Source: Bathymodiolus brooksi methanotrophic gill symbiont (GTDB taxonomy: Bacteria; Pseudomonadota; Gammaproteobacteria; Methylococcales; Methylomonadaceae). From it: DNA of 64,000 nt. Positions 25,103 through 34,645 of this stretch are shown here, piece after piece. A program made the translations under genes and the position numbers. Below the pieces are notes generated by a model, which was given only the letters and a program-made list of their open reading frames with translations, was not told where the DNA came from and did not search any database. Positions within the stretch are counted from its first letter, which is position 1; each line of letters begins with the position of its first letter. The stretch covers positions 36,258 to 100,257 of the forward strand of contig JAJJBE010000085.1 in NCBI GenBank assembly GCA_020996635.1, given 5' to 3'.

Positions 25103-27028
25103 ATGTTAAAGATATTCAGCGCTATGAAATTCATTCGCCTTTTAAGTTTTTTTATCATTATTGTTTTACCCTTATCAAGTCAAGCAGCTACAAGTGGTAG
25201 TTACTCAGCAATTGCTGATGTTTTTGCTACGGTCATTGCACTAGATGAAAAGGCGAGTAAAAATGAGGTTAAAGAACTCACTGAAGGAACCGTGGCTGGG
25301 GGAGAAAAAGACGCCAAATTTGAAAAGCTAATTACCGAAAAGAACTTACATTTTCAGCAGTTACTTTTAATGATTAGAGGAACTTTTAGTGACTTTGATG
25401 CAGAAAAAATTAATAAAAAAGAAATAAGATTTTTACAGTCTAAAATTGCTATCAATGCTTCTAGAGGGAATACCTTAGCTGTGCAGCGTGATAAATATTT
25501 AATTGCAAGATATATAGAGCAAAGGGAGAGAGCGAGTTTTATTCAATATCTAGCGAATGCTAGCCGTGATTATGAGACAAAAGAGAACATACTTTTAGAA
25601 GCAAAAAAGTATTTAAATAGAGTAATAAATAATAAGAATGATATAAAAAAGCTGCCAGTCAATGAAGGTGGGATTTATGTTGTTGCAGAGAAAAATCGGC
25701 AAGACTTGGTAAGGTCGTACTTAGTTTCTGTAGATTTTATACATTATGTTTTAAATAATCCAGAGGGCATTGTTGTAACCAGCTTTTTACAGCGCATATC
25801 GATTATTTCTGCTATTTCTTATGTGAATAATAATGAGCAATTTAGAAAAGTTAATCAGCTAATTTCGCCTTTAAAAATTGATGTGGGTGGGGTCCTCGTT
25901 TCATTAGCAATATTTATTGTCACTTTGGCTGGGTATCCTTTAGTGTCAAGGCTAAGTCAATATTTGATAGGACGGTTTATTCTTGATGACGGGAAAGTTG
26001 AAAGTGTTGAGGTCATTTTATTAAATATTAATAAACCTGTTTTATATTTAGTTTCGTTTTTTGGTGTGGACTTAGCCACTAATGCACTACTTTATCGAAC
26101 GGCTTATAAGGTCTCTGTCGACCAATTTAGTTTCATTATTTATAATCTTTTATATATATCGTTAATTTTTAATTTGATAGACAGTATTATCTCAGTGCGA
26201 TTTGAGCTTGTGGATAAAAGGAAGCAGGAATATAACAAAGAGCTGGTTTTATTAATTGGACAGGTATTAAAAACTATTGTTATTTTATTGTCCTTAACGC
26301 TGGTACTTAGCCATTTCGGTATTAATATTACAGCGATTATTTCTACTTTAGGAATTGGAGGCTTGGCATTTGCTATGGCTGCCAAAGATAGCTTATCTAA
26401 TTTTTTTGGTGGTTTAAATATAATGATTGACCATATTTTTAAAATGGGCGATTGGATTAAGATTAATGATGCAGAAGGGACGGTTGTAGAAATTGGTTTG
26501 CGTAGTACTACCATAAGAACATTTGATAATGCCTTGATTACGGTACCCAATTCTTTGGTCTCAGTCGCTAGTGTTGTTAATTGGAATAGACGGGCGGTTG
26601 GTCGGCGTATCAAAATGTATATTGGAGTGACTTATGAGAGTAATATGCAAGATATTCGACAGGCACTCGTCGATATTAAACAAATGTTACAGGATCATCC
26701 TGAGATTTCTAGCCCCAAAGAGACAAATAAAAAGTTTATTGAAAAAGGCAGAAATAAATTTTTATCGCATGCAGATTCTCAAGGTGTGAAAACAACACAG
26801 TTAGTTTTTTTGGATCGCTATAATGATTTCTCGATAGATATTTTAGTTTACTGTTTTTCTAGGACAGTTAACTGGGTTGAATGGCTGGAAGTAAAAGAAG
26901 ATGTGTTATTTAAAATATCGGATATTTTAGAAGCCAATAATTTATCTTTTGCATACCCAACCAATGTACAAATTAACCGGAATGAAGAGCTAGAATTAAA
27001 AAAGAGTAATAGTCTGTTAGTTGAATAA
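25103..27028 (+). CDS. MscS-family mechanosensitive channel, long form
   Basis: 641 residues. A signal peptide (hydrophobic core at about 10-24, cleavage near SSQAA) leads to a periplasmic domain of about 230 residues with coiled-coil character, then several membrane spans from about 262. The pore-lining TM3 and beta domain are clear: GIGGLAFAMAAKDSLSNFFGG and IDHIFKMGDWIKI, then GTVVEIGLRSTTIRTFD. The C-terminal domain ends about residue 625. It relieves turgor on osmotic downshock. ATG 25103 or ATG 25124 could be the start. A MITE follows 24 bp after the stop. Confidence 0.88.
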   Translation: MLKIFSAMKFIRLLSFFIIIVLPLSSQAATSGSYSAIADVFATVIALDEKASKNEVKELTEGTVAGGEKDAKFEKLITEKNLHFQQLLLMIRGTFSDFDAEKINKKEIRFLQSKIAINASRGNTLAVQRDKYLIARYIEQRERASFIQYLANASRDYETKENILLEAKKYLNRVINNKNDIKKLPVNEGGIYVVAEKNRQDLVRSYLVSVDFIHYVLNNPEGIVVTSFLQRISIISAISYVNNNEQFRKVNQLISPLKIDVGGVLVSLAIFIVTLAGYPLVSRLSQYLIGRFILDDGKVESVEVILLNINKPVLYLVSFFGVDLATNALLYRTAYKVSVDQFSFIIYNLLYISLIFNLIDSIISVRFELVDKRKQEYNKELVLLIGQVLKTIVILLSLTLVLSHFGINITAIISTLGIGGLAFAMAAKDSLSNFFGGLNIMIDHIFKMGDWIKINDAEGTVVEIGLRSTTIRTFDNALITVPNSLVSVASVVNWNRRAVGRRIKMYIGVTYESNMQDIRQALVDIKQMLQDHPEISSPKETNKKFIEKGRNKFLSHADSQGVKTTQLVFLDRYNDFSIDILVYCFSRTVNWVEWLEVKEDVLFKISDILEANNLSFAYPTNVQINRNEELELKKSNSLLVE

Positions 27029-27051
27029 GTAATTTTGGGGAATAGTCTAAT

Positions 27052-27238
27052 AAGTACTTGTGGATAATTACTCTAACATTTTGATATGACGAATTTTAGT
27101 AGGATGGGTAGAGCGTTTTTTTGCGAACCCCATCAATCATTCTGGCAATGATTGATGGGGTTCACTGCGCGCCTAAAAAACAGGCACTTCACTCTACCCA
27201 TCCTACAAAATGTTAAATTAATTTTTGGTATTTACTTA
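27052..27238. mobile_element. GTAGGATGGG-type MITE, copy 2
   Basis: Matches 19729-19912 nearly throughout. The central hairpin here has a perfect 17 bp stem (GAACCCCATCAATCATT with its complement), where copy 1 has a shorter stem and lost four bases. In the shared stem, A-T in copy 1 is replaced by C-G here on both arms. It lies just after the MscS-type gene. Confidence 0.8.
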
Positions 27239-27293
27239 TACTTCTGCTCAGAGGTAGTTGCGTGAAATATAGACTGTTAGAAATAGCTAGCCA

Positions 27294-27317
27294 ACATCTG
27301 CAAGTAGCTTGGATATA
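27294..27317 (-). repeat. Dispersed short motif, copy 2
   Basis: Minus-strand TATATCCAAGCTACTTGCAG, two or three differences from copy 1 at 9545-9568. Lies between MITE copy 2 and the terminator at 27329. Confidence 0.5.
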
Positions 27318-27328
27318 GTGATTATTGA

Positions 27329-27359
27329 TAGCCGAGCATAATTGAATTATGCTCGGCTA
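27329..27359. terminator. Bidirectional terminator hairpin between mscS-type gene and M16 peptidase gene
   Basis: Perfect inverted repeat with 15 bp arms (TAGCCGAGCATAATT) around a single G, GC-rich outer half, followed on the plus strand by TTTTGCTT. It lies 6 bp from the stop of the convergent M16 gene, so it can end both transcripts. Confidence 0.75.
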
Positions 27360-27365
27360 TTTTGC

Positions 27366-30221
27366 TTAGTATTTTATACTTTCTTGTTTAAATTTAGTTA
27401 TATCAAGAATTAAGTTTTTTTCTGAAAAGTCTACATTAGAAAACTGTGTTCCTAGTGCGTAACTACGGAATAACCTTGGTTCAGTCATTAGTTGTTTAGT
27501 ATAAGCCGCTAATAAGTCATTCTTGTCAATTAGCTTAATTGCTTCTGCAATACGTTCTTTGGTATCAAAATTCGTATTTTCTCGGTCAATTTCTAACCAG
27601 TTTCTATAGCTTGATTTTTGTAAGCTTTTATCCTTTTCTAGTAGATGGGTAATCAAGCCAGATTTATAATTTTCAAATTCATTATCAGGCATAGCTTGAA
27701 ACGTTACTTTAAAATTAATGATAAATTGTTGGATGCGCTTTTCAATTTCAATGGCAGAAATGACAGGGGATTGTAATATGAATAAAATGCCTGGTGCATC
27801 TTTCACGGGTAATGATGCTGCACCTATGTTGTAACCCAGTTGTTGTTGAGTCCGTAGATCAGCAAAAAATGCAGATGAGAGCATACGCCCCATTAGTAAG
27901 TTTTCAGCACGAGTATTGATAGAGCTGTCTTGAGCTTGAAAATATAAAGCTAAAGTTGCATCATGGTTATCAATGACTAATTGTCGAGAGCTTAAAGTGT
28001 TTGTGGGTAATTTGATTATTTTAGCCGCAGGAATATTTAATACTGCTTGAGCAATAGGAAGTTGTTTTTGAATTTCTTCAGCTAAAAGCAAGGTTTCATC
28101 TTGTGAAATATTCCCTTGAGCTAAGAGAGTAATCCGTAAATTTTGTAAAAATTGCTTTGAGTAGGCTGTTAAATCAGACAGTGTTAGCGGTGTTAATGCC
28201 TCTAGTTTTTGCTCATTGGTCCAGCGTCGTTCGACTAGGCTACGTTTTAATTCTGCAAGTACTTGGTGAAAGGGTTGTTGTTTTTTTGCATTATTCAGGT
28301 CTTGTTGATATTTATTTTTTAAAATATCAAAACGTTGTTGATCCATTTCTGGAGATTTTAAGGCAGCAATAATACGCTCTAAAAGAATGGCTTGTTTTTG
28401 AGAATAGCCAGATAAATTAATGCTTAAGCCGCGCTCGGTGGTATAAACCGAATAATTTAAGCCTGCTAAATTAGCAGGGTAGGCATAGCTATTTAATTGT
28501 TTATTAATCATACCTGCCAGTAAAGAACTCAATAAGGCCTCTTTTGGCGACTGGTTTGCTTGTTGATTATGTAATGCAAGATAAAGACTGCTGCGTGGTG
28601 ATGTGAAGTGGGTATCTAGCTGATGCCAAATGCTAATGTTATGAGCCTCTTTAATGAGTGAGGGCTGTGACTGGGGTACTTTGTTTTCTTTAAGGCTGAG
28701 TTGATTGGGAATAAAAGGATTGGCTTCGGGTAATGCAAGTGCGGTGTTAATTTGTGAGTGATTCCAGCGACTAAGTTGCTCTGCTGTTAGTGCTTGAATA
28801 CCGTAGTTAACATGATAATTTTTTTCAGTTTTATCCGTTTTAGATTGTTGTGTATTCAGTGAGATTAGTACACGTTCAGGCGATAATAACTGCAAAAATT
28901 CAGCGATTAATTTAGGTTTGTATTGTTCCATCATAAAGCTACCTTGCAGCACATCTTGAGCAGGGTAGTATTGTAAGTTACGCGAAAGCTCAGTAACGGT
29001 ATGACTTGCACTGCGTTTTTCTTGGTAGCGAAAACGCAAATTAGCCATTTGTTGCTGTTCTTCAAATAGCCATTTTTGTACGCCACTTTTTTGCATTAAA
29101 CGGATGTATTGAAAGATAATATCAATAATATCATCAGTATGTTCAAGGCCTTCTTGAGTCAGGTTAATACCTAGGTATAAACTAGATTCTTGATTATTAT
29201 TACTAAAACCGCTGGATGCGCTCATTTCATCAGCCCAACCTTTTTGCTTTAATAAAGCGAGAACACTACCTTCTCCCTCATGACCGAGTAAAGATTGAAA
29301 ATAAGCACTGGGTTTTGCTAAGTAGTGAGACTGTGTTTCGGGTAAAGAAAAAAGTAAGGCAAGTTCACGTTTAGCTTGTAAAGATTCAATATTAATCCAC
29401 TTAGCCATTTCATTGTTGCTTAATAGTGGCTCAGTAAAGATTGTTTTTTTAGTCTGTATATTTGGGATGGCAGAGAATTTATCAGTTACCCATTTTTTTA
29501 AGGTTGGCAATGATTCGTTACCTAAAACCACTAAACGCATTTTATTGGCAGAGTAGTGAGTTTGATAGAATGTTAGTAGGTCATCTCTGACTAGGTTATT
29601 CTCGTGATCTGCCAGTGTTTCTAAACTGCCGACACTAAATTTAGCATAAGGACTTTTAGGATTGAAAGCTTGCTGTATTGCAGCATAAAAACGGCGACCA
29701 TCGGTTTTAATTTTCCCTAAATACTCTGAATGAACCGCATTCTTTTCACGCTCAACAAACTCTGGATTAAATAACGGGGATATAAAGAACTGACTAAAGC
29801 GATCTAGCATAGGCTCTAGTGACTTATTTTCAATATCAAAGAAATAGTTAGTATGTTCTTTGGCAGTATAGGCATTACGTGAGCCACCATGTTGAGCGAT
29901 GAAATTTAAATAATCATTTGGGTCAGGATATTTTTCAGTACCTAAAAAAAGCATGTGTTCTAAAAAGTGAGCAAGCCCCGCGCGGTTCTCAGGGTCACTA
30001 GCACTGCCGACAAAAACATCAAGTGAAGCCGCTGCTTTATCTTCATCGGGGTCTGAAATAATTAAAACTTCTAATTGATTTTCTAAAGTGAATGCCTCAT
30101 AGGCACGAGTGTCATTTTCACTTTGGATAATGTTTGTTGTTGTCATAAATGAGGGTTTAAAAGAGCAAGAGCTTAGAAAAATAATACTTAAAATAAGGTA
30201 CTGTTTAATTGATAAGTTCAT
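27366..30221 (-). CDS. M16-family zinc peptidase, lipoprotein (pitrilysin/insulinase type)
   Basis: 951 residues, the size of protease III. Residues 1-19 form a lipoprotein signal with lipobox LSSC (C19). The inverted zinc motif is HFLEH, H85-E88-H89, with E166 in NAVHSEY as third ligand. The four M16 half-domains are present in order, and the C-terminal half keeps the R/Y-type pattern (DLRTQQQLGYNIG near 790). It is probably held in the periplasmic face of a membrane and degrades peptides. Its gene follows an ATP-grasp gene by 3 bp. Symbol ptrA is avoided because orthology is not shown. Confidence 0.88.
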   Translation of the reverse strand: MNLSIKQYLILSIIFLSSCSFKPSFMTTTNIIQSENDTRAYEAFTLENQLEVLIISDPDEDKAAASLDVFVGSASDPENRAGLAHFLEHMLFLGTEKYPDPNDYLNFIAQHGGSRNAYTAKEHTNYFFDIENKSLEPMLDRFSQFFISPLFNPEFVEREKNAVHSEYLGKIKTDGRRFYAAIQQAFNPKSPYAKFSVGSLETLADHENNLVRDDLLTFYQTHYSANKMRLVVLGNESLPTLKKWVTDKFSAIPNIQTKKTIFTEPLLSNNEMAKWINIESLQAKRELALLFSLPETQSHYLAKPSAYFQSLLGHEGEGSVLALLKQKGWADEMSASSGFSNNNQESSLYLGINLTQEGLEHTDDIIDIIFQYIRLMQKSGVQKWLFEEQQQMANLRFRYQEKRSASHTVTELSRNLQYYPAQDVLQGSFMMEQYKPKLIAEFLQLLSPERVLISLNTQQSKTDKTEKNYHVNYGIQALTAEQLSRWNHSQINTALALPEANPFIPNQLSLKENKVPQSQPSLIKEAHNISIWHQLDTHFTSPRSSLYLALHNQQANQSPKEALLSSLLAGMINKQLNSYAYPANLAGLNYSVYTTERGLSINLSGYSQKQAILLERIIAALKSPEMDQQRFDILKNKYQQDLNNAKKQQPFHQVLAELKRSLVERRWTNEQKLEALTPLTLSDLTAYSKQFLQNLRITLLAQGNISQDETLLLAEEIQKQLPIAQAVLNIPAAKIIKLPTNTLSSRQLVIDNHDATLALYFQAQDSSINTRAENLLMGRMLSSAFFADLRTQQQLGYNIGAASLPVKDAPGILFILQSPVISAIEIEKRIQQFIINFKVTFQAMPDNEFENYKSGLITHLLEKDKSLQKSSYRNWLEIDRENTNFDTKERIAEAIKLIDKNDLLAAYTKQLMTEPRLFRSYALGTQFSNVDFSEKNLILDITKFKQESIKY

Positions 30222-30224
30222 AAT

Positions 30225-31325
30225 TTATGTTAGATTAACACGGCTGAATCCGCCGTTTGGGGTGCGTAAATTGGTGACTTGTCCTTGATAGATTCTAGCA
30301 CTAAGCGCTAAAATTTGATCTCGGTAAGTAAACAGGCGAAAATCAGTTTTAAACTTTTCGCCATCGGGGCTAAGTGTCGTCGAAGGTTTGATGAGTTCTT
30401 GAATTAATGTTTCCTGAGTATTAAAGCTATTAAATTTATTTTTAGTCAATTTTGCACCAATATAAACGCCTCGACTTGCATAGCTATTGAGGGGTTTAAA
30501 GACCCATTTTTTACGTTGGCTCCATAAATCTTCATGGTTTAAATCACTGAATAAATGCGTTTTAGGTAAAGCTTTGTGTAGGCGGTAAGCTATTTTTGCT
30601 GGTAGTAAATTTTCCAGTATATCGCTTTGATGCCAATCTGCCATACGCTGTTTATCCGCCAGTAGTCCGTAAATCCTAGGGTTAGGGGTAATGCAGGTGG
30701 TTTGATTTTGCCATGCATTATAAATAGCACTCATTTCGGGAGAGCTGAAATAAAAATCACAATGCCGGTTGTAAACTAGATCGATTAATTGCTTTTTAAA
30801 GTACAGTTGAGATGCCTTTGCTTCAATTTCACTGGGGTCAATAATGATGCAATTTATGCCAGCCTGCTTAAATAATTGCATAAAAAGCTGCATTTCTGGG
30901 TATAAAAATTGATTTTGTGGGTCCTGGTCTATAATTGCTACTAGCCTGGGTACTGCGCTTTTGTTTTTTTTAAATAAGCGGTATTCATTTAAAAAAGTGG
31001 CCAGTAAGCGCTTAGCTAGTTTAGTAGAAAATTGGTGAATATTAGGGCAGTAACTTTGGTTGGTAAACCATAATCCTCCGGCATTGGTATTAACTTCAAT
31101 GAGTTTAGCTTGATTGTCTTCTGTAATATGGAAGTCATAACCCATCAGAACTGAAAAGTGCGACTGATTAAAGTGTGCAATAGGGGCTAATTTATTAAGT
31201 GTACTAGGGTAGGCTGGGTGCTCGCAAAGTAATTGTAAGTCACGCACAAGGTGAATCATTTGCTTTAAAGCGGTGCGTGATAAATTTGTTGAAAAAGGGC
31301 TAATGCCGTGTTTTAAAATATCCAT
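30225..31325 (-). CDS. Circularly permuted ATP-grasp-like protein
   Basis: 366 residues. LIEVNTNAGG (75-84) resembles the metal-binding E-x-N end of an ATP-grasp fold, which normally closes the domain; here it comes first. The nucleotide-binding lysine region KWVFKPLNSYASRGVYIG comes later (about 275-292), then TLIQELI and TDFRLFTY...ARIYQG. That order fits a permuted ATP-grasp ligase such as those related to glutathionylspermidine synthase or glutathione synthase. The substrate is unknown. No signal peptide, so cytoplasmic. It is the first gene of a two-gene unit with the M16 peptidase. Fold assignment is inference from motifs. Confidence 0.6.
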   Translation of the reverse strand: MDILKHGISPFSTNLSRTALKQMIHLVRDLQLLCEHPAYPSTLNKLAPIAHFNQSHFSVLMGYDFHITEDNQAKLIEVNTNAGGLWFTNQSYCPNIHQFSTKLAKRLLATFLNEYRLFKKNKSAVPRLVAIIDQDPQNQFLYPEMQLFMQLFKQAGINCIIIDPSEIEAKASQLYFKKQLIDLVYNRHCDFYFSSPEMSAIYNAWQNQTTCITPNPRIYGLLADKQRMADWHQSDILENLLPAKIAYRLHKALPKTHLFSDLNHEDLWSQRKKWVFKPLNSYASRGVYIGAKLTKNKFNSFNTQETLIQELIKPSTTLSPDGEKFKTDFRLFTYRDQILALSARIYQGQVTNLRTPNGGFSRVNLT

Positions 31326-31479
31326 ATAAGCTTATTTTTACATGGAAATAAAAAAAATTAAATATGTGATGTTAATTACTTATTTAGATTTCAGTGAAGG
31401 TGCTGTCATTAAGCTTATTTCTATTTTGGATAAATTTTAAATGTTATATAATGGTTAAGATTTTTTAAGCGATTTTAAG

Positions 31480-32238
31480 ATGGAAGTTATGACTGAATCA
31501 GAGAAAAAAGATACTAAACCTCGTAACCGAGGTATTTATTTATTACCTAATTTATTTACCACAGCGGCATTGTTTTCTGGGTTTTATGCAATGACTTCCG
31601 CCATTGACGGGAAGTTTGAAACAGCAGCAATGCTTATTTTTGTTTCTTTAGTGCTTGATGGCTTAGATGGCCGTGTTGCGAGGTTAACCAATACACAAAG
31701 TGATTTTGGTGCCGAGTATGACAGCATGGCAGATATGATTTCTTTTGGTGCAGCACCTGCGGCTATGATGTATTTATGGTCATTAGAGACCTTAGGGCAG
31801 GCTGGCTTAGTCGGTGCTTTTGTTCACTTGGCTGGGGGTGCCTTACGCTTGGCGCGCTTTAATACCCAGTTGGGCATAGAAGATAAACGCTATTTTCAAG
31901 GTTTACCTAGTCCGGCAGCAGCGGCAATTTTAGCTGGCTTAGTTTGGGTTAGTGAGAAATATTCCTATGGAGCTGAAAGTTTTTCATGGGTTATTTTAGT
32001 GATTACGGCATTAACGGGCTTATTGATGGTCAGTAATTTTCGATATTACAGTTTTAAAGATATTAACCTGCGTGGCAAAGTTCCTTTTGTGGTTATGATT
32101 GGCATTATGTTAGGTATTGCCGTGACTCTATCAACCCCAGCAACTGTTTTATGTTTATTCTTTTTTGGTTATGCGCTATCAGGCCCTATTGTTACCGTGG
32201 TTTTATTGCGTAGAAAAAGAAGAGCTCGTATTAGCTAA
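31480..32238 (+). CDS. pssA: CDP-diacylglycerol-serine O-phosphatidyltransferase
   Basis: 252 residues, integral membrane type. It makes phosphatidylserine, the precursor of phosphatidylethanolamine. The CDP-alcohol phosphatidyltransferase motif DGLDGRVARL...FGAEYDSMAD (about 60-82) contains the four aspartates. Six to seven hydrophobic spans. The start could be ATG 31480 or ATG 31489, the latter right after GGAAG. The Bacillus-like type II PssA next to leuA is frequent in proteobacteria. Confidence 0.93.
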   Translation: MEVMTESEKKDTKPRNRGIYLLPNLFTTAALFSGFYAMTSAIDGKFETAAMLIFVSLVLDGLDGRVARLTNTQSDFGAEYDSMADMISFGAAPAAMMYLWSLETLGQAGLVGAFVHLAGGALRLARFNTQLGIEDKRYFQGLPSPAAAAILAGLVWVSEKYSYGAESFSWVILVITALTGLLMVSNFRYYSFKDINLRGKVPFVVMIGIMLGIAVTLSTPATVLCLFFFGYALSGPIVTVVLLRRKRRARIS

Positions 32239-32291
32239 GCATTCTCCCTAGTTGAATAATGAATCGTTATTTAATTAGGTTTTTAAAAAAA

Positions 32292-32309
32292 TAGTCATTT
32301 AGATGACTA
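32292..32309. terminator. Small hairpin between pssA and leuA
   Basis: TAGTCAT and ATGACTA form a 7 bp stem with a TTAG loop, preceded by TTTTTAAAAAAA. Weak, and it lies 24 bp before the leuA start, so it may be a terminator for pssA or part of the leuA leader. Confidence 0.35.
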
Positions 32310-32333
32310 CACTGCTCAATGAGTAGGATACTT

Positions 32334-33869
32334 ATGAAAGATAAATTAATCATTTTTGATACAACTTTGCGTGATGGTGAGCAAAGCCCTGGTGCGTCAA
32401 TGACGTGTGGTGAAAAAGTACGGATTGCGCGTGCTTTAGAGCGAATGAAAGTCGATGTGATTGAAGCAGGCTTTCCTGCTGCAAGTGAAGGTGATTTTTC
32501 TGCTGTACAGGCGGTTGCTGAAGCAGTTAAAGACAGTATTGTTTGTGGGCTTTCTCGTGCATTAGATAGAGATATTGACCGAGCAGGTGAAGCACTAAAG
32601 CATGCTGAGCGCTCAAGAATTCATACTTTTATTGCGACATCACCGATTCATATGGAAATGAAATTGCGTATGTCACCAGAACAAGTGATTGAATATGCGG
32701 TGAGGGCGGTTAAACGTGCGCGTCAATTTACCGATGATGTTGAATTTTCTGCTGAAGATGCAGGACGCTCGAGTGAAGATTTTTTGTGCCGCATTTTAGA
32801 AGCGGTGATTGATGCGGGTGCGACAACATTAAATATTCCTGATACGGTTGGTTATAGTATTCCTGCGCAGTTTGGCGTAACAATTGCTAATTTAATGCAG
32901 CGTATTCCCAATGCGGATAAAGCGATTTTTTCAGTACATTGTCATAATGATTTAGGCTTAGCGGTTGCCAATTCACTTTCTGCTGTTATGCAAGGTGCAA
33001 GACAGGTTGAATGTACGATTAATGGTTTAGGTGAGCGTGCGGGTAATGCATCTTTAGAAGAAGTTGTTATGGCAATTAAAACTCGCCATGATGCATTTTC
33101 GTGTACCACTGATATAGATACGCGTGAAATATTGACCTGTTCAAAATTAGTTTCAAGTATTACAGGCTTCCCTGTGCAGCCAAATAAAGCTATTGTGGGC
33201 GCGAATGCTTTTGCACATGAATCAGGTATTCATCAAGATGGTGTATTAAAGAGCCGTGAAACTTATGAAATTATGCGTGCTGAGGATGTGGGTTGGTCAG
33301 TGAACCGTATGGTGTTAGGTAAGCATTCTGGACGAAGTGCTTTTAAAAGTAGGATGACAGAATTAGGTTTTGAATTTAATAGTGAATCAGAATTAAATGA
33401 TGCATTTTTTCGTTTTAAGCAATTAGCGGATAAAAAACATGAGATTTTTGATGAAGATTTACAAGCCTTAATTACCGAAGTTAATACTGATACAGAAGAA
33501 GAGCATTTTAAATTAATTGCTTTAAAAGTTTGTTCTGAAACGGGTGAAAAACCTGAAGCAATTGTGACAGTTAAGGTTGGCGCACAGGAATTTACAGGCA
33601 CTGCAGAAGGTAGTGGTGTGGTGGATGCCAGTCTAAAAGCGATTGAATCAGTGACTAATATTGCTGCAGATTTAGAGTTGTACTCTGTTAATAATATTAA
33701 TAGTGGTACTGATGCACAAGGTGATGTGACGGTACGTTTAGCCAAGGGTGGACGTGTTGTTAATGGATTGGGTGCAGATACTGATATTGTTATTGCCTCT
33801 GCAAAAGCTTATTTAAATGCTTTAAATAAACTAGAAAACAAAGGGGTGAAGAAACACCCACAAGTTTAG
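32334..33869 (+). CDS. leuA: 2-isopropylmalate synthase
   Basis: 511 residues from the ATG at 32334, which has TAGGA 6 bp upstream; an earlier ATG at 32319 lacks a ribosome site. It condenses acetyl-CoA with 2-oxoisovalerate, the first leucine step. [12 protein letters not shown] (9-20) holds the catalytic arginine and metal aspartate; HCHNDLGLA (about 202-210) the metal histidines; the C-terminal part from about 390 is the leucine-binding allosteric domain. No leuBCD nearby and no clear leader peptide. Confidence 0.95.
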   Translation: MKDKLIIFDTTLRDGEQSPGASMTCGEKVRIARALERMKVDVIEAGFPAASEGDFSAVQAVAEAVKDSIVCGLSRALDRDIDRAGEALKHAERSRIHTFIATSPIHMEMKLRMSPEQVIEYAVRAVKRARQFTDDVEFSAEDAGRSSEDFLCRILEAVIDAGATTLNIPDTVGYSIPAQFGVTIANLMQRIPNADKAIFSVHCHNDLGLAVANSLSAVMQGARQVECTINGLGERAGNASLEEVVMAIKTRHDAFSCTTDIDTREILTCSKLVSSITGFPVQPNKAIVGANAFAHESGIHQDGVLKSRETYEIMRAEDVGWSVNRMVLGKHSGRSAFKSRMTELGFEFNSESELNDAFFRFKQLADKKHEIFDEDLQALITEVNTDTEEEHFKLIALKVCSETGEKPEAIVTVKVGAQEFTGTAEGSGVVDASLKAIESVTNIAADLELYSVNNINSGTDAQGDVTVRLAKGGRVVNGLGADTDIVIASAKAYLNALNKLENKGVKKHPQV

Positions 33870-33929
33870 CTAACTTGGGACTGATTAAGGTGAGGCATAT
33901 TCAAATTTATTTAGTGTGTTGTGTTTTTT

Positions 33930-34577
33930 ATGGATAATGCAACGCGCTTACAGTATCTATCAGCAATGGGAATTGATGTTTGGTTGCCTAGAGTGGCGGA
34001 TAGCATTGCTGAATATGTCGAGCCTGTGCAAGACTCATGGGAAGCTTTAAATACTGAAATAAAAAACTGTCAGCAATGTGAGTTATGTCAAACAAGAGAG
34101 CAAGCAGTTTGTGGTTCAGGGCATCAACAAGCTGATTTATTATGGGTAACTGATGCACCTAGTTTGCAAGATGAGCAACAGGGTGCAGCATTTTCTGATC
34201 AAACAGCCGAGTTATTTGATGAAATATTGCGTGCTATGCAACTAGATAGAAAATCTATTTTTATGACACATAGTGTGAAGTGCCGCCCTGATAATGATAA
34301 AGACCCTAAAGTTTCGGAGTTAGATACTTGTGCTGCATTTTTAGAGCGTGAAATTGCATTAGTCCAGCCAAAAATGATTTTTGCAGTAGGGCGTATTGCG
34401 GCTCAACAGTTATTGCAAAGTAAGCTAACAATTACTGAATTAAGACAAGAACAGCACCAGTATGGAGTCATTCCTGTGACTGTTATTTATCATCCTGCGT
34501 ATTTATTGCGTAAACTAACGGAAAAACCAGTGATGTGGCAAGACTTACAACATGCACTTTCGGTGCTTAATCAATAA
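33930..34577 (+). CDS. Uracil-DNA glycosylase-like protein, Fe-S family 4 type
   Basis: 215 residues from ATG 33930 (a GTG at 33921 is also in frame). The four cluster cysteines of family 4 glycosylases fit: CQQC near residue 49, then C-x15-C from KCRPDN near residue 114. The C-terminal HPAYLL motif is present. The first catalytic motif is altered: the usual GEAPG reads TDAPS here. So it may excise a different base or have lost activity. Between leuA and glmS; no SD is obvious. Confidence 0.75.
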   Translation: MDNATRLQYLSAMGIDVWLPRVADSIAEYVEPVQDSWEALNTEIKNCQQCELCQTREQAVCGSGHQQADLLWVTDAPSLQDEQQGAAFSDQTAELFDEILRAMQLDRKSIFMTHSVKCRPDNDKDPKVSELDTCAAFLEREIALVQPKMIFAVGRIAAQQLLQSKLTITELRQEQHQYGVIPVTVIYHPAYLLRKLTEKPVMWQDLQHALSVLNQ

Positions 34578-34645
34578 ATCCTAATTAAGAGTCGCTAGAG
34601 GATAAGCGGGGTTTATTTAGACTATTAAAAATAGAGAATAATACT

